The notes beneath the pieces were generated by a model that saw nothing but the letters and a program-made list of their open reading frames with translations, had not been told where the DNA came from and did not search any database. A program made the translations under genes and the position numbers. From the NCBI RefSeq assembly GCF_014202215.1, contig NZ_JACHGB010000005.1, positions 310,001-374,000 on the forward strand: a stretch of 64,000 bases of DNA. The letters run 5' to 3'. Origin of the DNA: Quisquiliibacterium transsilvanicum (GTDB lineage: Bacteria > Pseudomonadota > Gammaproteobacteria > Burkholderiales > Burkholderiaceae_E). Within the stretch, counting starts at the first letter, position 1, and the number at the start of each line of letters is the position of its first letter. Below, piece by piece: positions 52,895-62,031 of the stretch.

Positions 52895-54061
52895 TCACTC
52901 CCGCTCGAGGATCAGGGTTGCGCTGCCGTGGCGCGAGCCGAGCTGTCCGCCCGTGCCCTGCGCGAGCGCGAGCTTGCAGTCCTTGACCTGCACCGCCGGA
53001 TGGGCCTCGCCGCGCAGCTGTCGGACGGCTTCGATCACCTTGGTGATGCCGCCGCGGTTCGCCGGGTGGTTGTTGCACAGTCCGCCGCCGTCGGTGTTGA
53101 AAGGCAGCCGGCCGCTGCCTGCGATCAGGTTGCCGTCGGCGACGAACGCGCCGCCCTTGCCCTTCTCGCAGAAGCCGAGGTCTTCCAGCTGCAGCAGCAC
53201 CGTGATGGTGAAGCTGTCGTAGATCGACGCGTACTGGATGTCGGAGGGCTTGACGCCGGCTTCCTCGAAGGCCGCGGCGCCCGACCAGCGAGCTCCGGTG
53301 GTGGTGAGGTCGACCTTGCCGCCGTTCTGGCCCCGGGGGGACTCGCCGGCGCCGAGCAGGCGCACCTTGGGTCGGTTCAGTGTTCTGGCGATCTCGGGGC
53401 GGGCGACGATCAGCGCGCCGCCGCCGTCGCTGACCACGCAGCAGTCGAGCCGGTGCAGCGGGTCGGCGATGACCGGCGAGGCCAGCACCTGCTCCACGGT
53501 GACCACGTCGCGCAGCATCGCGTGCGGATTGTGCTGGGCGTGATGGGAGGCGGCGACCTTGATCCAGGCCAGCTGCTCGGCCGTGGTGCCGAATTCGTGC
53601 ATGTGGCGCATCGCGCACATGCCGTAGCCGTTCGCGGTGGCCAGGCCATACGGGAATTCGTAGCCGGCGTCCGGCGCGCTGGCGCCGTAGTTGCGCGGCT
53701 GCGTGCCCGATGAGCCCTCCGAGCGCGGCCGGCCGGCCAGCGTGATCAGCGCGACGTTGCACTTGCCGGCGGCGATCGCCTCGGCTGCATGCGCGACGTG
53801 GATCAGGTAGGACGAACCGCCGGTTTCGGTGGAGTCGATGTGGCGGACCTTCAGGCCCATGTAGTCGACCATCGACAGCGGTCCGAGACCGGGAGCGTCG
53901 CCGGCGCAGAAGTAGCCGTCGACGTCGTCCTTGCTCAGGCCGGCGTCGGCCAGTGCGCCGCGCGCGGCTTCCGCGTGCAGCTGCGCGACCGATTTGTCCG
54001 GCGCGAGTCGCGTCGGATGCTCGTACGCACCGACGATGTAGGCTTTGCCTCGAATGCTCAT
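52895..54061 (-). CDS. thiolase-fold protein, Cys nucleophile replaced (Ltp2/SCP2-like)
   Basis: 388 residues of the thiolase superfamily. Region 74-90 reads DSTETGGSSYLIHVAHA, where active thiolases have a nucleophilic Cys (NAGCSSGL); here it is Gly/Ser, so the protein is unlikely to be a true acetyl-CoA acetyltransferase. CVVSDGGGALIVARPE and the GLCNNHPANRG segment (an altered GHP loop) are otherwise typical of SCP2-type thiolase-like enzymes. In relatives with a DUF35 partner the reaction is a retro-aldol C-C cleavage of a hydroxyacyl-CoA. Start ATG at 54061. The DUF35 gene 8 bp downstream is its probable partner. Confidence 0.8.
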   Translation of the reverse strand: MSIRGKAYIVGAYEHPTRLAPDKSVAQLHAEAARGALADAGLSKDDVDGYFCAGDAPGLGPLSMVDYMGLKVRHIDSTETGGSSYLIHVAHAAEAIAAGKCNVALITLAGRPRSEGSSGTQPRNYGASAPDAGYEFPYGLATANGYGMCAMRHMHEFGTTAEQLAWIKVAASHHAQHNPHAMLRDVVTVEQVLASPVIADPLHRLDCCVVSDGGGALIVARPEIARTLNRPKVRLLGAGESPRGQNGGKVDLTTTGARWSGAAAFEEAGVKPSDIQYASIYDSFTITVLLQLEDLGFCEKGKGGAFVADGNLIAGSGRLPFNTDGGGLCNNHPANRGGITKVIEAVRQLRGEAHPAVQVKDCKLALAQGTGGQLGSRHGSATLILERE

Positions 54062-54161
54062 GGGGCTCCTTGGGGTGTGTTCGGCGCCGATCCTGGGGCG
54101 ATTCGGGCCTTTGCGGACGCAATCATAGGCGATCGCGTCGTCTTGGCAGGGCGGGGCCGTT

Positions 54162-54803
54162 TCACCCAGGCGCCTGCGCGCAGGGCGCTCCGTCGCTCGG
54201 GTGGCCGGCTTCCGTTCCGCCTGAGACTTCAGCGCCGCCGGCGGCGCCCGTGGTCGCGGCGCCTTCCACGCAGTGACTCGTGGCAAGCAGCCGGTGCACC
54301 AGCCGGGCCATCCGCGCGTCGTGCACGCCATGATGCTGCAGCGCGTGCAGCGTGTTGATCGCGTACTCGCGGTTGGGGCCGCGCTGCCCGGCGCAGCTGG
54401 CCAGCCGGCGCAGCAGTTCCGGCTCGGGCAGCAGGTTGTAGGCCTCGCTGGCGCGGTTGGCGACGAAGGTGAGCGCGCGCACCTGCCGTCCGTCCGCGAG
54501 CGTGGTGGCGGCCAGCGTGGGCACATAGACGTCGCCGAGCATCTCGCGCTCGTAGAGCTGCTCGATTGCGCGGCGCCGGCTTGCGTGATGCAGCCGGAAT
54601 GCCAGCCCGATGCAGCTGCCGCCGCGATCCAGGCCGAGCACCACACCCGGCGCGTCGATCGTGCCGCGATAGTGCATCGAGGCGATGCAGAACGCGCGGT
54701 GATAGCCGTGGACTCGCCCGAGCTCGGCTCCCTCGAAATCGATCTCCGGATTCCAGATCAGCGATCCGTATCCGAAGACCCAGTCGGCAAGCAGCAGGTC
54801 CAC
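54162..54803 (-). CDS. gamma-glutamylcyclotransferase, ChaC-like
   Basis: 213 residues of the ChaC family, which splits glutathione to 5-oxoproline and Cys-Gly. The N-terminal substrate-binding motif YGSLIWNPE is present (VFGYGSLIW), followed by GRVHGYHRAFCIASMHYRG and CIGLAFRLHHASRRRAIEQL then YEREM, with the catalytic Glu in YEREM. The GTG at 54803 is used, giving VDLLLADWVFGYG, as no ATG is well placed; the start is uncertain by a few codons. A Gly/Ala/Thr-rich tail of about 40 residues follows the fold. It follows topB by 28 bp and may share its transcript. Confidence 0.8.
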   Translation of the reverse strand: MDLLLADWVFGYGSLIWNPEIDFEGAELGRVHGYHRAFCIASMHYRGTIDAPGVVLGLDRGGSCIGLAFRLHHASRRRAIEQLYEREMLGDVYVPTLAATTLADGRQVRALTFVANRASEAYNLLPEPELLRRLASCAGQRGPNREYAINTLHALQHHGVHDARMARLVHRLLATSHCVEGAATTGAAGGAEVSGGTEAGHPSDGAPCAQAPG

Positions 54804-54831
54804 TGGGGTGGGTGTCCGGAGCCCGCGCCGA

Positions 54832-57588
54832 TCAGGCGGACTCGTTGCCGGGCGCCTCGTCGGCGGAATCCTCCGCGGCGGCGGCCTTGCGGGGCGTGGC
54901 CGGCTTCTTCGCGGCAGGTTTCTTCGCGGCAGGTTTCTTCGCAGCAGGCTTCTTCGCAGCAGGCTTCCTGGCCGCGGGCGTCTTTGTGGCAGCTGCCTTG
55001 GCCGGCGCTTTCGCCGTGGCCTTCGGCGCAGCTTTCGCTGCCCCCTTTGCCGGCGCCTCCTCGTCGCCTTCGGCTGCCTTGCCGCGCGCGGGGCCGGCCT
55101 TGCCCGGGCGCTCCGGACGCGGCTCGAACTCGAACCCGGTCTTGCCGTCCGCGCCCCGGACCAGGTAGGCCTTGAACTTGCGGCGGGTGCGCGAGGACAC
55201 GAAACCCGGCAGCAGGCTGGTGCGGCCCTCGGCGAGCAGCTTCGACATCTCCTCCCTGGAGACCTCCTGCTGCAGGATGATCTTGCCGGAGCGGAAGTCG
55301 CAGCTGCGCGCCTGCCCGACGGATTTCTCGCAGACGTAGGACATGCCGTGCTCGTACACGCCAGCGCCGCACTTCGGGCAGGCGCCCAGCGAGACCTGGC
55401 CGGAGAAGTCGACGGCTTCGCCGCCTTCGCCTTCATCGTCGCCCTGGCTCTGGCCGAAATCGAATTCCAGCTTGAACTCGGGACTGATCTTCAGGATGGC
55501 GGCGAAGGGCCGGCCGAGCCGGCTGCGGAAGCCCTGCAGCGGGCCGAGCGTGCGCTCGCGCAGCAGCGTCTCGACCTCGGCGATCTCGAAGGTGCGCCCG
55601 CCGGGGTGCTTGCCGATGGAGAAGTCGCACTGGGTGCAGGCGAAGCGCTTGTAGTTCTCCTGGACCACGCCGCCGCACCTGGGGCAGGGGGTTGCGAGCG
55701 TGGCGTAATCGCCCGGCACCGTGTCGGACTGGTAGTTCTTAGCGCGCTCGACGATGCGCCGGGTGACCTCGCCGATCTCGGTCATGAAGGTGTCGCGGTC
55801 CAGCAGCCCCCGCTCCATCTGGGCGAGCTTGTGCTCCCAGCCGCCGGTGAGCTCGGGCATGGTGAGCTCCTGCACCCCGAGGCCGCGCAGCAGCGTGAGC
55901 AGCTGGAAGGCCTTCGCGGTGGGGATGAGCTCTCGCCCCTCTCGCACGAGGTAGTTCTCGGCGATCAGGCCCTCGATGGTCGCGGCGCGCGTGGCCGGCG
56001 TGCCCAGGCCTTTGCCGGCCATCGCCTCGCGCAGCGAATCGTCGTCGATCAGCTTGCCCGCGCCTTCCATCGCCGAGAGCAGCGTGGCCTCGCTGTAGCG
56101 GGGCGGCGGACGGGTGGCGAGCGCCTGCACCGCAGCGCGCAGGGTGTCCACGCGCTCGCGGTCCTCGACGGCGACCAGCATGGGGTCGGGCTTGCCGCCC
56201 GCGGGCGCCCCGGTCGCTTCCTCGAGCGAGCGCCCGTAGATGGCGAGCCAGCCGGGGTTGGTCATCACCCGGCCCTCGGTCTTGAAGGAATGGGCTTCGA
56301 CGACGGTGATCCGGGTGGTGATCAGGTACTCGGCGGCAGGGAAGAACACGGCCAGGAAGCGGCGCACGACGAGATCGTAGATGCGCTGCTCGGCCTCGCT
56401 GAGGCTCTTCGGCACCTGCAGCGTCGGGATGATGGCGAAGTGGTCGCTGACCTTGGTGTTGTCGAAGATGCGCTTGTTGGGGCGCACCCAGCCGCTGGCC
56501 TGGATCTGCTTCGCGAAGGGCGCGAACTGCGGCAGCTGCTCCAGCTCGCCCAGGGTGCTGCTCACCGTGCCCAGGTAGTCCTCGGGCAGCGCGCGGGAGT
56601 CGGTCCGCGGGTAGGTGAGGACCTTGTGCTTTTCGTAAAGCGCCTGTGCGATCGACAGCGTGGCCTTGGCCGAGAAGCCGAAGCGGCCGTTGGCCTCGCG
56701 CTGCAGGCTGGTCAGGTCGAAGAGCGCGGGCGACAACTGGGTGGACGGCTTGGCCTCCTCGGTGACCACGCCGGGCTTGCCTGCACAGGCGGCCACGATC
56801 GCGTCTGCCGCGGCGCGGTCCCACAGGCGTTCCGCGCGCGCCTCGGGATCCTCGCCCTTGCGGAAGCCGGTGTCGAACCAGCGTCCTTCGTATTCGCCGG
56901 CCTTGGCCTGGAAGCTGGCGCGGACCTCGAAGTAGTCGCGCGAGACGAAGCGTCGGATCTTGTCTTCGCGGTCGACGACGATCGCCAGCGTGGGCGTCTG
57001 CACCCGGCCGACGGTGGTCAGGAAGAAGCCGCCATCGCGCGAGTTGAACGCAGTCATCGCGCGCGTGCCGTTGATGCCCACCAGCCAGTCGGCTTCGGAG
57101 CGGCAGCGGGCTGCGTCGGCCAGCGGCATCATCTGGCTGTCGTCGCGCAGCTGCTGGAAGGCTTCGCGGATGGCTGCCGGCGTCATCGACTGAAGCCAGA
57201 GGCGCTTGATCGGCTGCTTCGCCTTGGCGTGCTGAGCGATCAGCCTGAAGATGAGCTCGCCCTCGCGCCCCGCGTCGCAGGCGTTGATCAGAAGATCGAT
57301 GTCCTTGCGCCGGATGAGCTTCGTGAGCAGCTTGAGCCGCTCCTGGTTCTTGACGATCGGCTGGATGTCGAAGTGCGGCGGGATGACCGGCAGGTGGGCG
57401 AACGACCACTTGCCCCGCTTGACCTCGTACTGCTCGGGCGCGGCGATCTCGAGCAGGTGGCCGACTGCCGAGGACACGACGTAGTCGTCGCTCTCGAAGA
57501 AGTCGGCGGTTCGCGTGAAACCGCCCAGCGCCCGCGCGATGTCGGCGGCCACCGAAGGCTTTTCCGCGATGATCAGTGCTTTGCTCAT
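54832..57588 (-). CDS. topB: DNA topoisomerase III with a histone H1-like C-terminal tail
   Basis: 918 residues. The Toprim domain starts MSKALIIAEKPSVAADIARA and carries DAGREGE (105-111); Tyr326 in LTYPRTDS is the DNA-cleaving residue; zinc-finger-like Cys sets follow (CPRCGGVVQENYKRFACTQC and CPKCGAG). The enzyme decatenates DNA by single-strand passage. The C-terminus is an Ala/Lys/Pro tail of about 80 residues containing four successive KKPAA units, like histone H1, probably for non-specific DNA binding, ending in an acidic stretch. The ATG at 57588 lies 28-58 bp after a strong promoter. Many Burkholderiales have similar tails on TopB. Confidence 0.94.
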   Translation of the reverse strand: MSKALIIAEKPSVAADIARALGGFTRTADFFESDDYVVSSAVGHLLEIAAPEQYEVKRGKWSFAHLPVIPPHFDIQPIVKNQERLKLLTKLIRRKDIDLLINACDAGREGELIFRLIAQHAKAKQPIKRLWLQSMTPAAIREAFQQLRDDSQMMPLADAARCRSEADWLVGINGTRAMTAFNSRDGGFFLTTVGRVQTPTLAIVVDREDKIRRFVSRDYFEVRASFQAKAGEYEGRWFDTGFRKGEDPEARAERLWDRAAADAIVAACAGKPGVVTEEAKPSTQLSPALFDLTSLQREANGRFGFSAKATLSIAQALYEKHKVLTYPRTDSRALPEDYLGTVSSTLGELEQLPQFAPFAKQIQASGWVRPNKRIFDNTKVSDHFAIIPTLQVPKSLSEAEQRIYDLVVRRFLAVFFPAAEYLITTRITVVEAHSFKTEGRVMTNPGWLAIYGRSLEEATGAPAGGKPDPMLVAVEDRERVDTLRAAVQALATRPPPRYSEATLLSAMEGAGKLIDDDSLREAMAGKGLGTPATRAATIEGLIAENYLVREGRELIPTAKAFQLLTLLRGLGVQELTMPELTGGWEHKLAQMERGLLDRDTFMTEIGEVTRRIVERAKNYQSDTVPGDYATLATPCPRCGGVVQENYKRFACTQCDFSIGKHPGGRTFEIAEVETLLRERTLGPLQGFRSRLGRPFAAILKISPEFKLEFDFGQSQGDDEGEGGEAVDFSGQVSLGACPKCGAGVYEHGMSYVCEKSVGQARSCDFRSGKIILQQEVSREEMSKLLAEGRTSLLPGFVSSRTRRKFKAYLVRGADGKTGFEFEPRPERPGKAGPARGKAAEGDEEAPAKGAAKAAPKATAKAPAKAAATKTPAARKPAAKKPAAKKPAAKKPAAKKPATPRKAAAAEDSADEAPGNESA

Positions 57589-57616
57589 GTCGACCAGGAA
57601 CGCACCAGGGGCGCGA

Positions 57617-57646
57617 ATGATAAGAGTGCGGTCGCCGGCGTGGCAA
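57617..57646 (-). promoter_or_regulatory. sigma-70-type promoter for topB
   Basis: On the minus strand TTGCCA (57641-57646) and TATCAT (57617-57622) are 18 bp apart; each hexamer matches consensus at five of six positions. It precedes topB by about 30 bp, so topB is transcribed independently of dprA. Confidence 0.6.
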
Positions 57647-57723
57647 CCACGTTATGGGGCTTCACGGGCTGCGACTCGCGTGCCGGGCAGGGGAACTTTC
57701 CGGCCGGTCCAGGCGCGATCTTC

Positions 57724-58869
57724 TCACGCGCGCCGCTGGTAGCGCCCGTCGGTCAGGCGGTCGACACGTCCGGTGAGCTCGAGCTCGAGCAGCCGAGCGG
57801 CGATGTTGCGGCCGTCGCCGGCGCCCAGGGCGACCAGGGAATCGATGCCCTGCGGATCCCATCCCATCAGGGACAGCAGCGGGTCCGGGTCGGGAGCGGC
57901 TGCGCCAGGGGGGCCTCCGGAGCGCGGCAGCGGGCCCGCGCCGGGCGCGAACTGCGGCAGTTCGGAGAGCACGTCCTGGGCGCATTCCACCAGGCGCGCG
58001 CCCTGCTTGATCAGCAGGTGGCAGCCGCGCGACAGCGGTGAGTGGATGGAGCCGGGAATGGCGAAGACGTCCCGGCCAGCCTCCGCGGCGAGGCGCGCGG
58101 TGATCAGCGAGCCGCTGCGCAGCGCCGCCTCGACCACCAGAACCCCGAGCGATAGCCCGGCGATCACGCGGTTGCGGCGCGGGAAGCCGCTCTTGCGCGG
58201 ACCGCTGCCCAGCGGCATTTCGGACAGCACGACACCGCCGCCTTCAGCGATCGCGTCTGCCAGCGACCGGTTCTCCGGGGGGTACACCGCATCCACGCCG
58301 GTGCCCAGGACTGCGATGGTGCCGCCGGCGCGGCTCAGCGCCCCCACATGCGCGGCGGAGTCGATGCCACGGGCCAGCCCGCTGGCGATGACGAGCCCGG
58401 TGTCCGCGAGGGTCCGGGCGAAGGCGGTGGCGGTGCGTGCGCCGCCCGCGGTGGGCGTGCGGCTGCCGACGATCGCCAGGCAGGGGCGGCGCAGCGCCTC
58501 GGGCGCGCCACGGGCATACAGCAGGACGGGCGGGTCGGCGGTGTGGAGCAGCGGACCGGAGTAGTCGGGGTCGATGAGGCTCAGCAGGCGGTGACCGGGC
58601 CGCGCCGCCCACTCCAGCGCCTGTTCGACGGCGCGTTCGCGCTCCGGGTCGGGCGCCAGCAGGCGCGCGGCGGCAGTTGCGCCGACCACCTGGGCCAGTG
58701 CGCTGCGGTTGGCCGCGAACACGTCCTCGGGCGGGCCGAAGGCGGCGAGCAGCGTACGCGCCGCTGCCGGCCCGATGCCGCGGGTGAGCGACAGGCGGAG
58801 CCAGGCGGCGCGTTCGGTGTCCGGAAACGAAACCGCGCGCCTGGGGCGCGCGGTCTGGGTGTGCGGCAT
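57724..58869 (-). CDS. dprA: DNA-processing protein DprA
   Basis: 381 residues. N-terminal SAM-like region [20 protein letters not shown], then the Rossmann-like core with [52 protein letters not shown] and [20 protein letters not shown], then [20 protein letters not shown]. DprA binds ssDNA and loads RecA during transformation. A C-terminal winged-helix-like domain (about 320-381, [20 protein letters not shown]) follows, as usual in proteobacterial DprA. It lies 9 bp downstream of the LysM gene, in the conserved LysM-dprA order. Confidence 0.93.
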   Translation of the reverse strand: MPHTQTARPRRAVSFPDTERAAWLRLSLTRGIGPAAARTLLAAFGPPEDVFAANRSALAQVVGATAAARLLAPDPERERAVEQALEWAARPGHRLLSLIDPDYSGPLLHTADPPVLLYARGAPEALRRPCLAIVGSRTPTAGGARTATAFARTLADTGLVIASGLARGIDSAAHVGALSRAGGTIAVLGTGVDAVYPPENRSLADAIAEGGGVVLSEMPLGSGPRKSGFPRRNRVIAGLSLGVLVVEAALRSGSLITARLAAEAGRDVFAIPGSIHSPLSRGCHLLIKQGARLVECAQDVLSELPQFAPGAGPLPRSGGPPGAAAPDPDPLLSLMGWDPQGIDSLVALGAGDGRNIAARLLELELTGRVDRLTDGRYQRRA

Positions 58870-58878
58870 GCGGAGTCG

Positions 58879-59934
58879 CTAGGGGTTGGTGACGTCGTCG
58901 CCGATCGAGATGTCGCGCGACGCAGCCGTGATCAGACCGTATGCGATCTTATCGAAGACACGGAAGACGAGAAGATGGCCAATCGGCTCGCCCGGAAGTC
59001 GTACCTCCTTGCGGGTTTCGGGATCGCGGACAAGCCGGCCGCGCTCCTTGATCCCGAGCACGTTGCCGACCGCGACGCCCTGGCTGGCGCCCACGTTGAC
59101 CGCGACCACGCTGTTGCGTCCCGCCTGGGCGACGCCCCGATGGATGGAGACGATGCGCCCTTCCACGTCGGACTGCGGCGGGCTGGGCACGTAGTTGGGG
59201 ATGTCCTGGCGCTCGGCAGGCATCAGCCGGTCGCCCGGCCCCACTTCCTCGCTGACCGCCTGCATGCGCAGCGTGGCGGGGTCGCCGTCGCGTTCCAGGC
59301 GCGCGCTGCCGACGAACTGCGCCTCCCAGGCGATGGGCTTGCGGGTGTCGGGGTCGAGCAGTGCGCGCGCGGGCCGGTAGACATGCCAGTCGGCGCCGGC
59401 GCCGTCGGGGATGCCGCGGGCGTAGGCCAGCTCGCCACGGCTCAGGTACACGCGCCCGTCCTGGGTAGCGATGATGCGCGGATGCGACTGCAGGCCCTGC
59501 TCGTCGACGATCAGCGGTCGGTTCAGGAAGGGTGCGATCGCCTGGCCGTCGATCGTCGGCACCGCCGTTGCAGGCAGGGCCTCCGAGCGCACCTCGGGAC
59601 GCGCGCGCTCCGCCCGCTCGCCGTACGCGCCGCCGCGGCCCATCGGCTTGCCCAGGCGCAGCCGCGGCGTGCCGCTGCTGTTGTCCAGGTAGACGACGTC
59701 GCCGGGGTAGATCCAGTGCGGATCCCGGATCTGCTCGCGATTGAGCTGCCAGATCTCCGGCCAGCGCCAGGGCTTCTGCAGGAACTTCGCGGAGATGTCC
59801 CAAAGGGTGTCGCCACGCACGACGACGTATTGGTCGGGAGCGTCCCTGGCGAGCTCGAGCGGCTGGGCGAGGACGCCGGTGGACAGCAGCAGGGTGAGGG
59901 CCGCTCCGAGGACCCGCGTGCTAAAATTTTTCAT
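58879..59934 (-). CDS. LysM peptidoglycan-binding exported protein
   Basis: 351 residues. A Sec signal ([20 protein letters not shown] then VLA-Q) precedes a LysM domain at about 35-85 ([20 protein letters not shown] and [20 protein letters not shown]), which binds N-acetylglucosamine chains in peptidoglycan. The remainder, about 200 residues, is all-beta with no named motif. The gene is divergent from def and upstream of dprA, the standard Burkholderiales arrangement. The ATG at 59934 is set by the signal peptide. Its role in cell-envelope upkeep is not known. Confidence 0.88.
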   Translation of the reverse strand: MKNFSTRVLGAALTLLLSTGVLAQPLELARDAPDQYVVVRGDTLWDISAKFLQKPWRWPEIWQLNREQIRDPHWIYPGDVVYLDNSSGTPRLRLGKPMGRGGAYGERAERARPEVRSEALPATAVPTIDGQAIAPFLNRPLIVDEQGLQSHPRIIATQDGRVYLSRGELAYARGIPDGAGADWHVYRPARALLDPDTRKPIAWEAQFVGSARLERDGDPATLRMQAVSEEVGPGDRLMPAERQDIPNYVPSPPQSDVEGRIVSIHRGVAQAGRNSVVAVNVGASQGVAVGNVLGIKERGRLVRDPETRKEVRLPGEPIGHLLVFRVFDKIAYGLITAASRDISIGDDVTNP

Positions 59935-59992
59935 TTGACGCTCATGGCTCCCGAGGGCTTGGGGCGCTGGAAAACCCCTGATAATCAAGGGC

Positions 59993-60021
59993 TTGAAAAA
60001 CGGGTCCGAGGCGCGGATAGT
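59993..60021 (+). promoter_or_regulatory. sigma-70-type promoter for def
   Basis: TTGAAA (59993-59998) and GATAGT (60016-60021) are separated by 17 bp, about 70 bp before the def start. A GGAAAACCC element (59969-59977) lies just upstream. Confidence 0.55.
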
Positions 60022-60090
60022 GAATGGAATTCTGCAGCCCCGCCTGGCGCTCCACCAACCCTGACAGGACTCAACGGTAGGTTTCCGCCG

Positions 60091-60597
60091 ATGGCCGTAC
60101 TGAACATTCTGCGCTATCCAGACCCCCGCCTTCACCAGGTGGCGCGTCCGGTCGAGTTCTTCGACGAGCGCCTGCGCCAGCTGGTGCGCGACATGGCCGA
60201 GACGATGTATGCGGCGCCCGGCGTCGGCCTGGCGGCAACGCAGGTCGACGTGCATGAGCGCATCGTCGTCATCGACGTCTCCGACACCAAGGACCAGCTG
60301 CAGGTCTTCGTGAACCCGAAGGTGGTCGCGGCCAGCGACGAGCGCAAGGTCTACGAGGAAGGCTGCCTGTCGGTGCCCGGCATCTACGATGAGGTCGAGC
60401 GGCCGGACCGGGTCCGCGTCGAAGCCTTCGACGAGCATGGCAAGCCCTTCGCGATCGATGCCGACGGCCTGCTCGCGGTCTGCATCCAGCATGAGATCGA
60501 CCACCTCGACGGCCGCGTCTTCGTGCAGTACCTGTCGCGCCTCAAGCAGAGCCGCATCCGCACCAGACTGCTCAAGGGCGACCGGGAAGCCGCCTGA
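60091..60597 (+). CDS. def: peptide deformylase
   Basis: 168 residues, normal for Def, which removes the formyl group from nascent N-termini at the ribosome exit. The three motifs are intact: GVGLAATQ (44-51), EGCLS with Cys92, and HEIDH with His134, Glu135 and His138, which hold the active-site metal. The ATG at 60091 gives [16 protein letters not shown]. Unlike the usual def-fmt pair with a short gap, fmt starts 361 bp later behind a repeat-filled spacer. Confidence 0.97.
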   Translation: MAVLNILRYPDPRLHQVARPVEFFDERLRQLVRDMAETMYAAPGVGLAATQVDVHERIVVIDVSDTKDQLQVFVNPKVVAASDERKVYEEGCLSVPGIYDEVERPDRVRVEAFDEHGKPFAIDADGLLAVCIQHEIDHLDGRVFVQYLSRLKQSRIRTRLLKGDREAA

Positions 60598-60958
60598 AGT
60601 GGAGTCGAGCGCGGCGGGCTGCGGCGCCGTGGAAAACCCGTGGACAAGCCGCCGGAAAGCGGTGGATCTGCGCTCGAACAAGCGGTGGAAAACCCCTGGA
60701 TTGGGCCGGTAAAAGGCCGGTAGAACACCGGTAAAACGCCGGTAAAACGCCAGTACAAGGGCGGGAATAGCGCGTGGAAGGCACGAGGAAAACCCGTGCA
60801 TTCCCCTGCGGATCGCGGCGGCGCATCAGTGCTTCCCGCTCCATCCTGCGCGGCATCCCCCGCAGTCCGACTGCCGGCACGCAGTGATGGCAGCGATACG
60901 CGCCACAGTTGCCATCCCTTCCCCCTTCCCCCTTCCCCCTTCCCCCCCCCCGAAAAAC
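60598..60958. other. repeat-rich def-fmt spacer
   Basis: No gene is supported in this 361-bp gap. It holds GTGGAAAACCCGTGGA (60629-60644), GTGGAAAACCCCTGGA (60685-60700) and GAGGAAAACCCGTGCA (60785-60800); the five-unit 11-bp tandem array at 60706-60760; and a pyrimidine run at about 60917-60951 made of CCCCCTT units ending in a C tract directly before fmt. Open frames through it translate only the repeats. Confidence 0.75.
60706..60760. repeat. five tandem 11-bp repeats (iteron-like)
   Basis: Units CCGGTAAAAGG, CCGGTAGAACA, CCGGTAAAACG, CCGGTAAAACG and CCAGTACAAGG are contiguous with a period of exactly 11 bp, close to one helical turn, so each unit presents the same face. The pattern resembles plasmid iterons or arrays of a DNA-binding protein, but the sequence matches no site I know. 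Confidence 0.8.
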
Positions 60959-61906
60959 ATGCGCCTGATCTTCGCCGGTACCCCTGTCTTCGCCGAGCGA
61001 GCGCTCGCGGCCCTCATCGAGGCCGGCCAGGAGATCGTGCTGGTGCTCACCCGGGCCGACCGGCCGGCGGGCCGGGGGCAGCAGCTGCAGGCAAGTCCGG
61101 TGAAGCAGCTCGCCCTGGCGCGCGGGCTTCCGGTCTTCCAGCCGCGCAGCCTGCGCGATGCCGAGGCCAGGGAGCGGATTGCCGCGGCGGGCGCCGACGC
61201 GATGGTGGTGGCCGCCTACGGGCTGATCCTTCCGCCTGACGTGCTGGACGCGCCGCGGCTTGGCTGCATCAACATCCATGCGTCGCTGTTGCCGCGCTGG
61301 CGTGGGGCTGCGCCGATCCAGAGGGCGATCGAGGCGGGCGACCGCGAGACCGGCATCACCATCATGCAGATGGACGAGGGCCTGGACACCGGGCCGATGC
61401 TGCTGGCGCGTGCCATCCCGATCGGCCCCGGGGAGACCGGGGGCGGGCTGCACGACCGTCTTGCCGAACTCGGCGCCGACCTGATCGTCGAGGCGCTGGG
61501 CGCGCTGGAGCGCGGTGCGCTGCCGTCGGTGCCGCAGCCGGCCGAGGGCGCCACCTATGCTGCCAAGATCGAGAAGACCGAAACCGAGATCGACTGGCGC
61601 CGCCCGGCGGCGAGCCTCGCCGACCGAGTACGCGCCTTCGACCCGTTTCCGGGTACGCTCGCCAGGCTGGAGGGCGCCGGCGGATCGCTCAAGCTCTGGA
61701 GTGCGCAGGCCGTCGGGCGCAGCGTCGAGGCGGCGCCCGGCACCGTGATCGGCGCCGGCGACGGGGAACTGGTGGTCGCCTGCGGCGATGGGGCGCTGTC
61801 GCTGCTCGAGCTGCAGAAGCCGGGCGGGCGGCGCCTGCCGGTGCGCGACTTCCTGCGCGGCTTCCCCATTGCGCCGGGTGCGCGCTTCGGCGTGCCCACG
61901 ACCTGA
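60959..61906 (+). CDS. fmt: methionyl-tRNA formyltransferase
   Basis: 315 residues, normal Fmt, which formylates initiator Met-tRNA using 10-formyl-tetrahydrofolate. Catalytic residues Asn105, His107 and Asp143 are present ([29 protein letters not shown]), with the N-terminal [17 protein letters not shown] and a C-terminal tRNA-binding domain from about 205. The ATG at 60959 directly follows a pyrimidine-rich tract and has no Shine-Dalgarno. It may be a short-leader mRNA or rely on coupling across the spacer. It leads into htpX and rsmB. Confidence 0.96.
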   Translation: MRLIFAGTPVFAERALAALIEAGQEIVLVLTRADRPAGRGQQLQASPVKQLALARGLPVFQPRSLRDAEARERIAAAGADAMVVAAYGLILPPDVLDAPRLGCINIHASLLPRWRGAAPIQRAIEAGDRETGITIMQMDEGLDTGPMLLARAIPIGPGETGGGLHDRLAELGADLIVEALGALERGALPSVPQPAEGATYAAKIEKTETEIDWRRPAASLADRVRAFDPFPGTLARLEGAGGSLKLWSAQAVGRSVEAAPGTVIGAGDGELVVACGDGALSLLELQKPGGRRLPVRDFLRGFPIAPGARFGVPTT

Positions 61907-61950
61907 ACGGGACGGCCTGCGCGCTGCCTGCCGGCGTGCAATGTCGGGGC

Positions 61951-61979
61951 CTTGTGCGCGACGAAGGTCATCCCCACCT
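61951..61979 (+). promoter_or_regulatory. heat-shock (sigma-32-like) promoter candidate for htpX
   Basis: CTTGTGC (61951-61957) and CCCCACCT (61972-61979), 14 bp apart, approximate the sigma-32 pattern CTTGAAA - N11-16 - CCCCATnT. htpX is heat-shock controlled in E. coli, which makes the match plausible; the -35 has three mismatches. Confidence 0.4.
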
Positions 61980-62031
61980 TTCGATTCCGGGGCTGACTGC
62001 AGCGCCGGGTGGTTCCACAGGAGACAGGACG

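Noticed and set aside
52895-54061. Annotation as acetyl-CoA acetyltransferase
   Set aside because: The nucleophilic Cys is missing, so the thiolase reaction is not supported.
60706-60760. CRISPR-like array
   Set aside because: Units are contiguous, 11 bp long and without spacers.
60598-60958. Open frames through the def-fmt spacer
   Set aside because: They translate the repeats (GVLPAFYR-like strings) and have no ribosome-binding site or domain.
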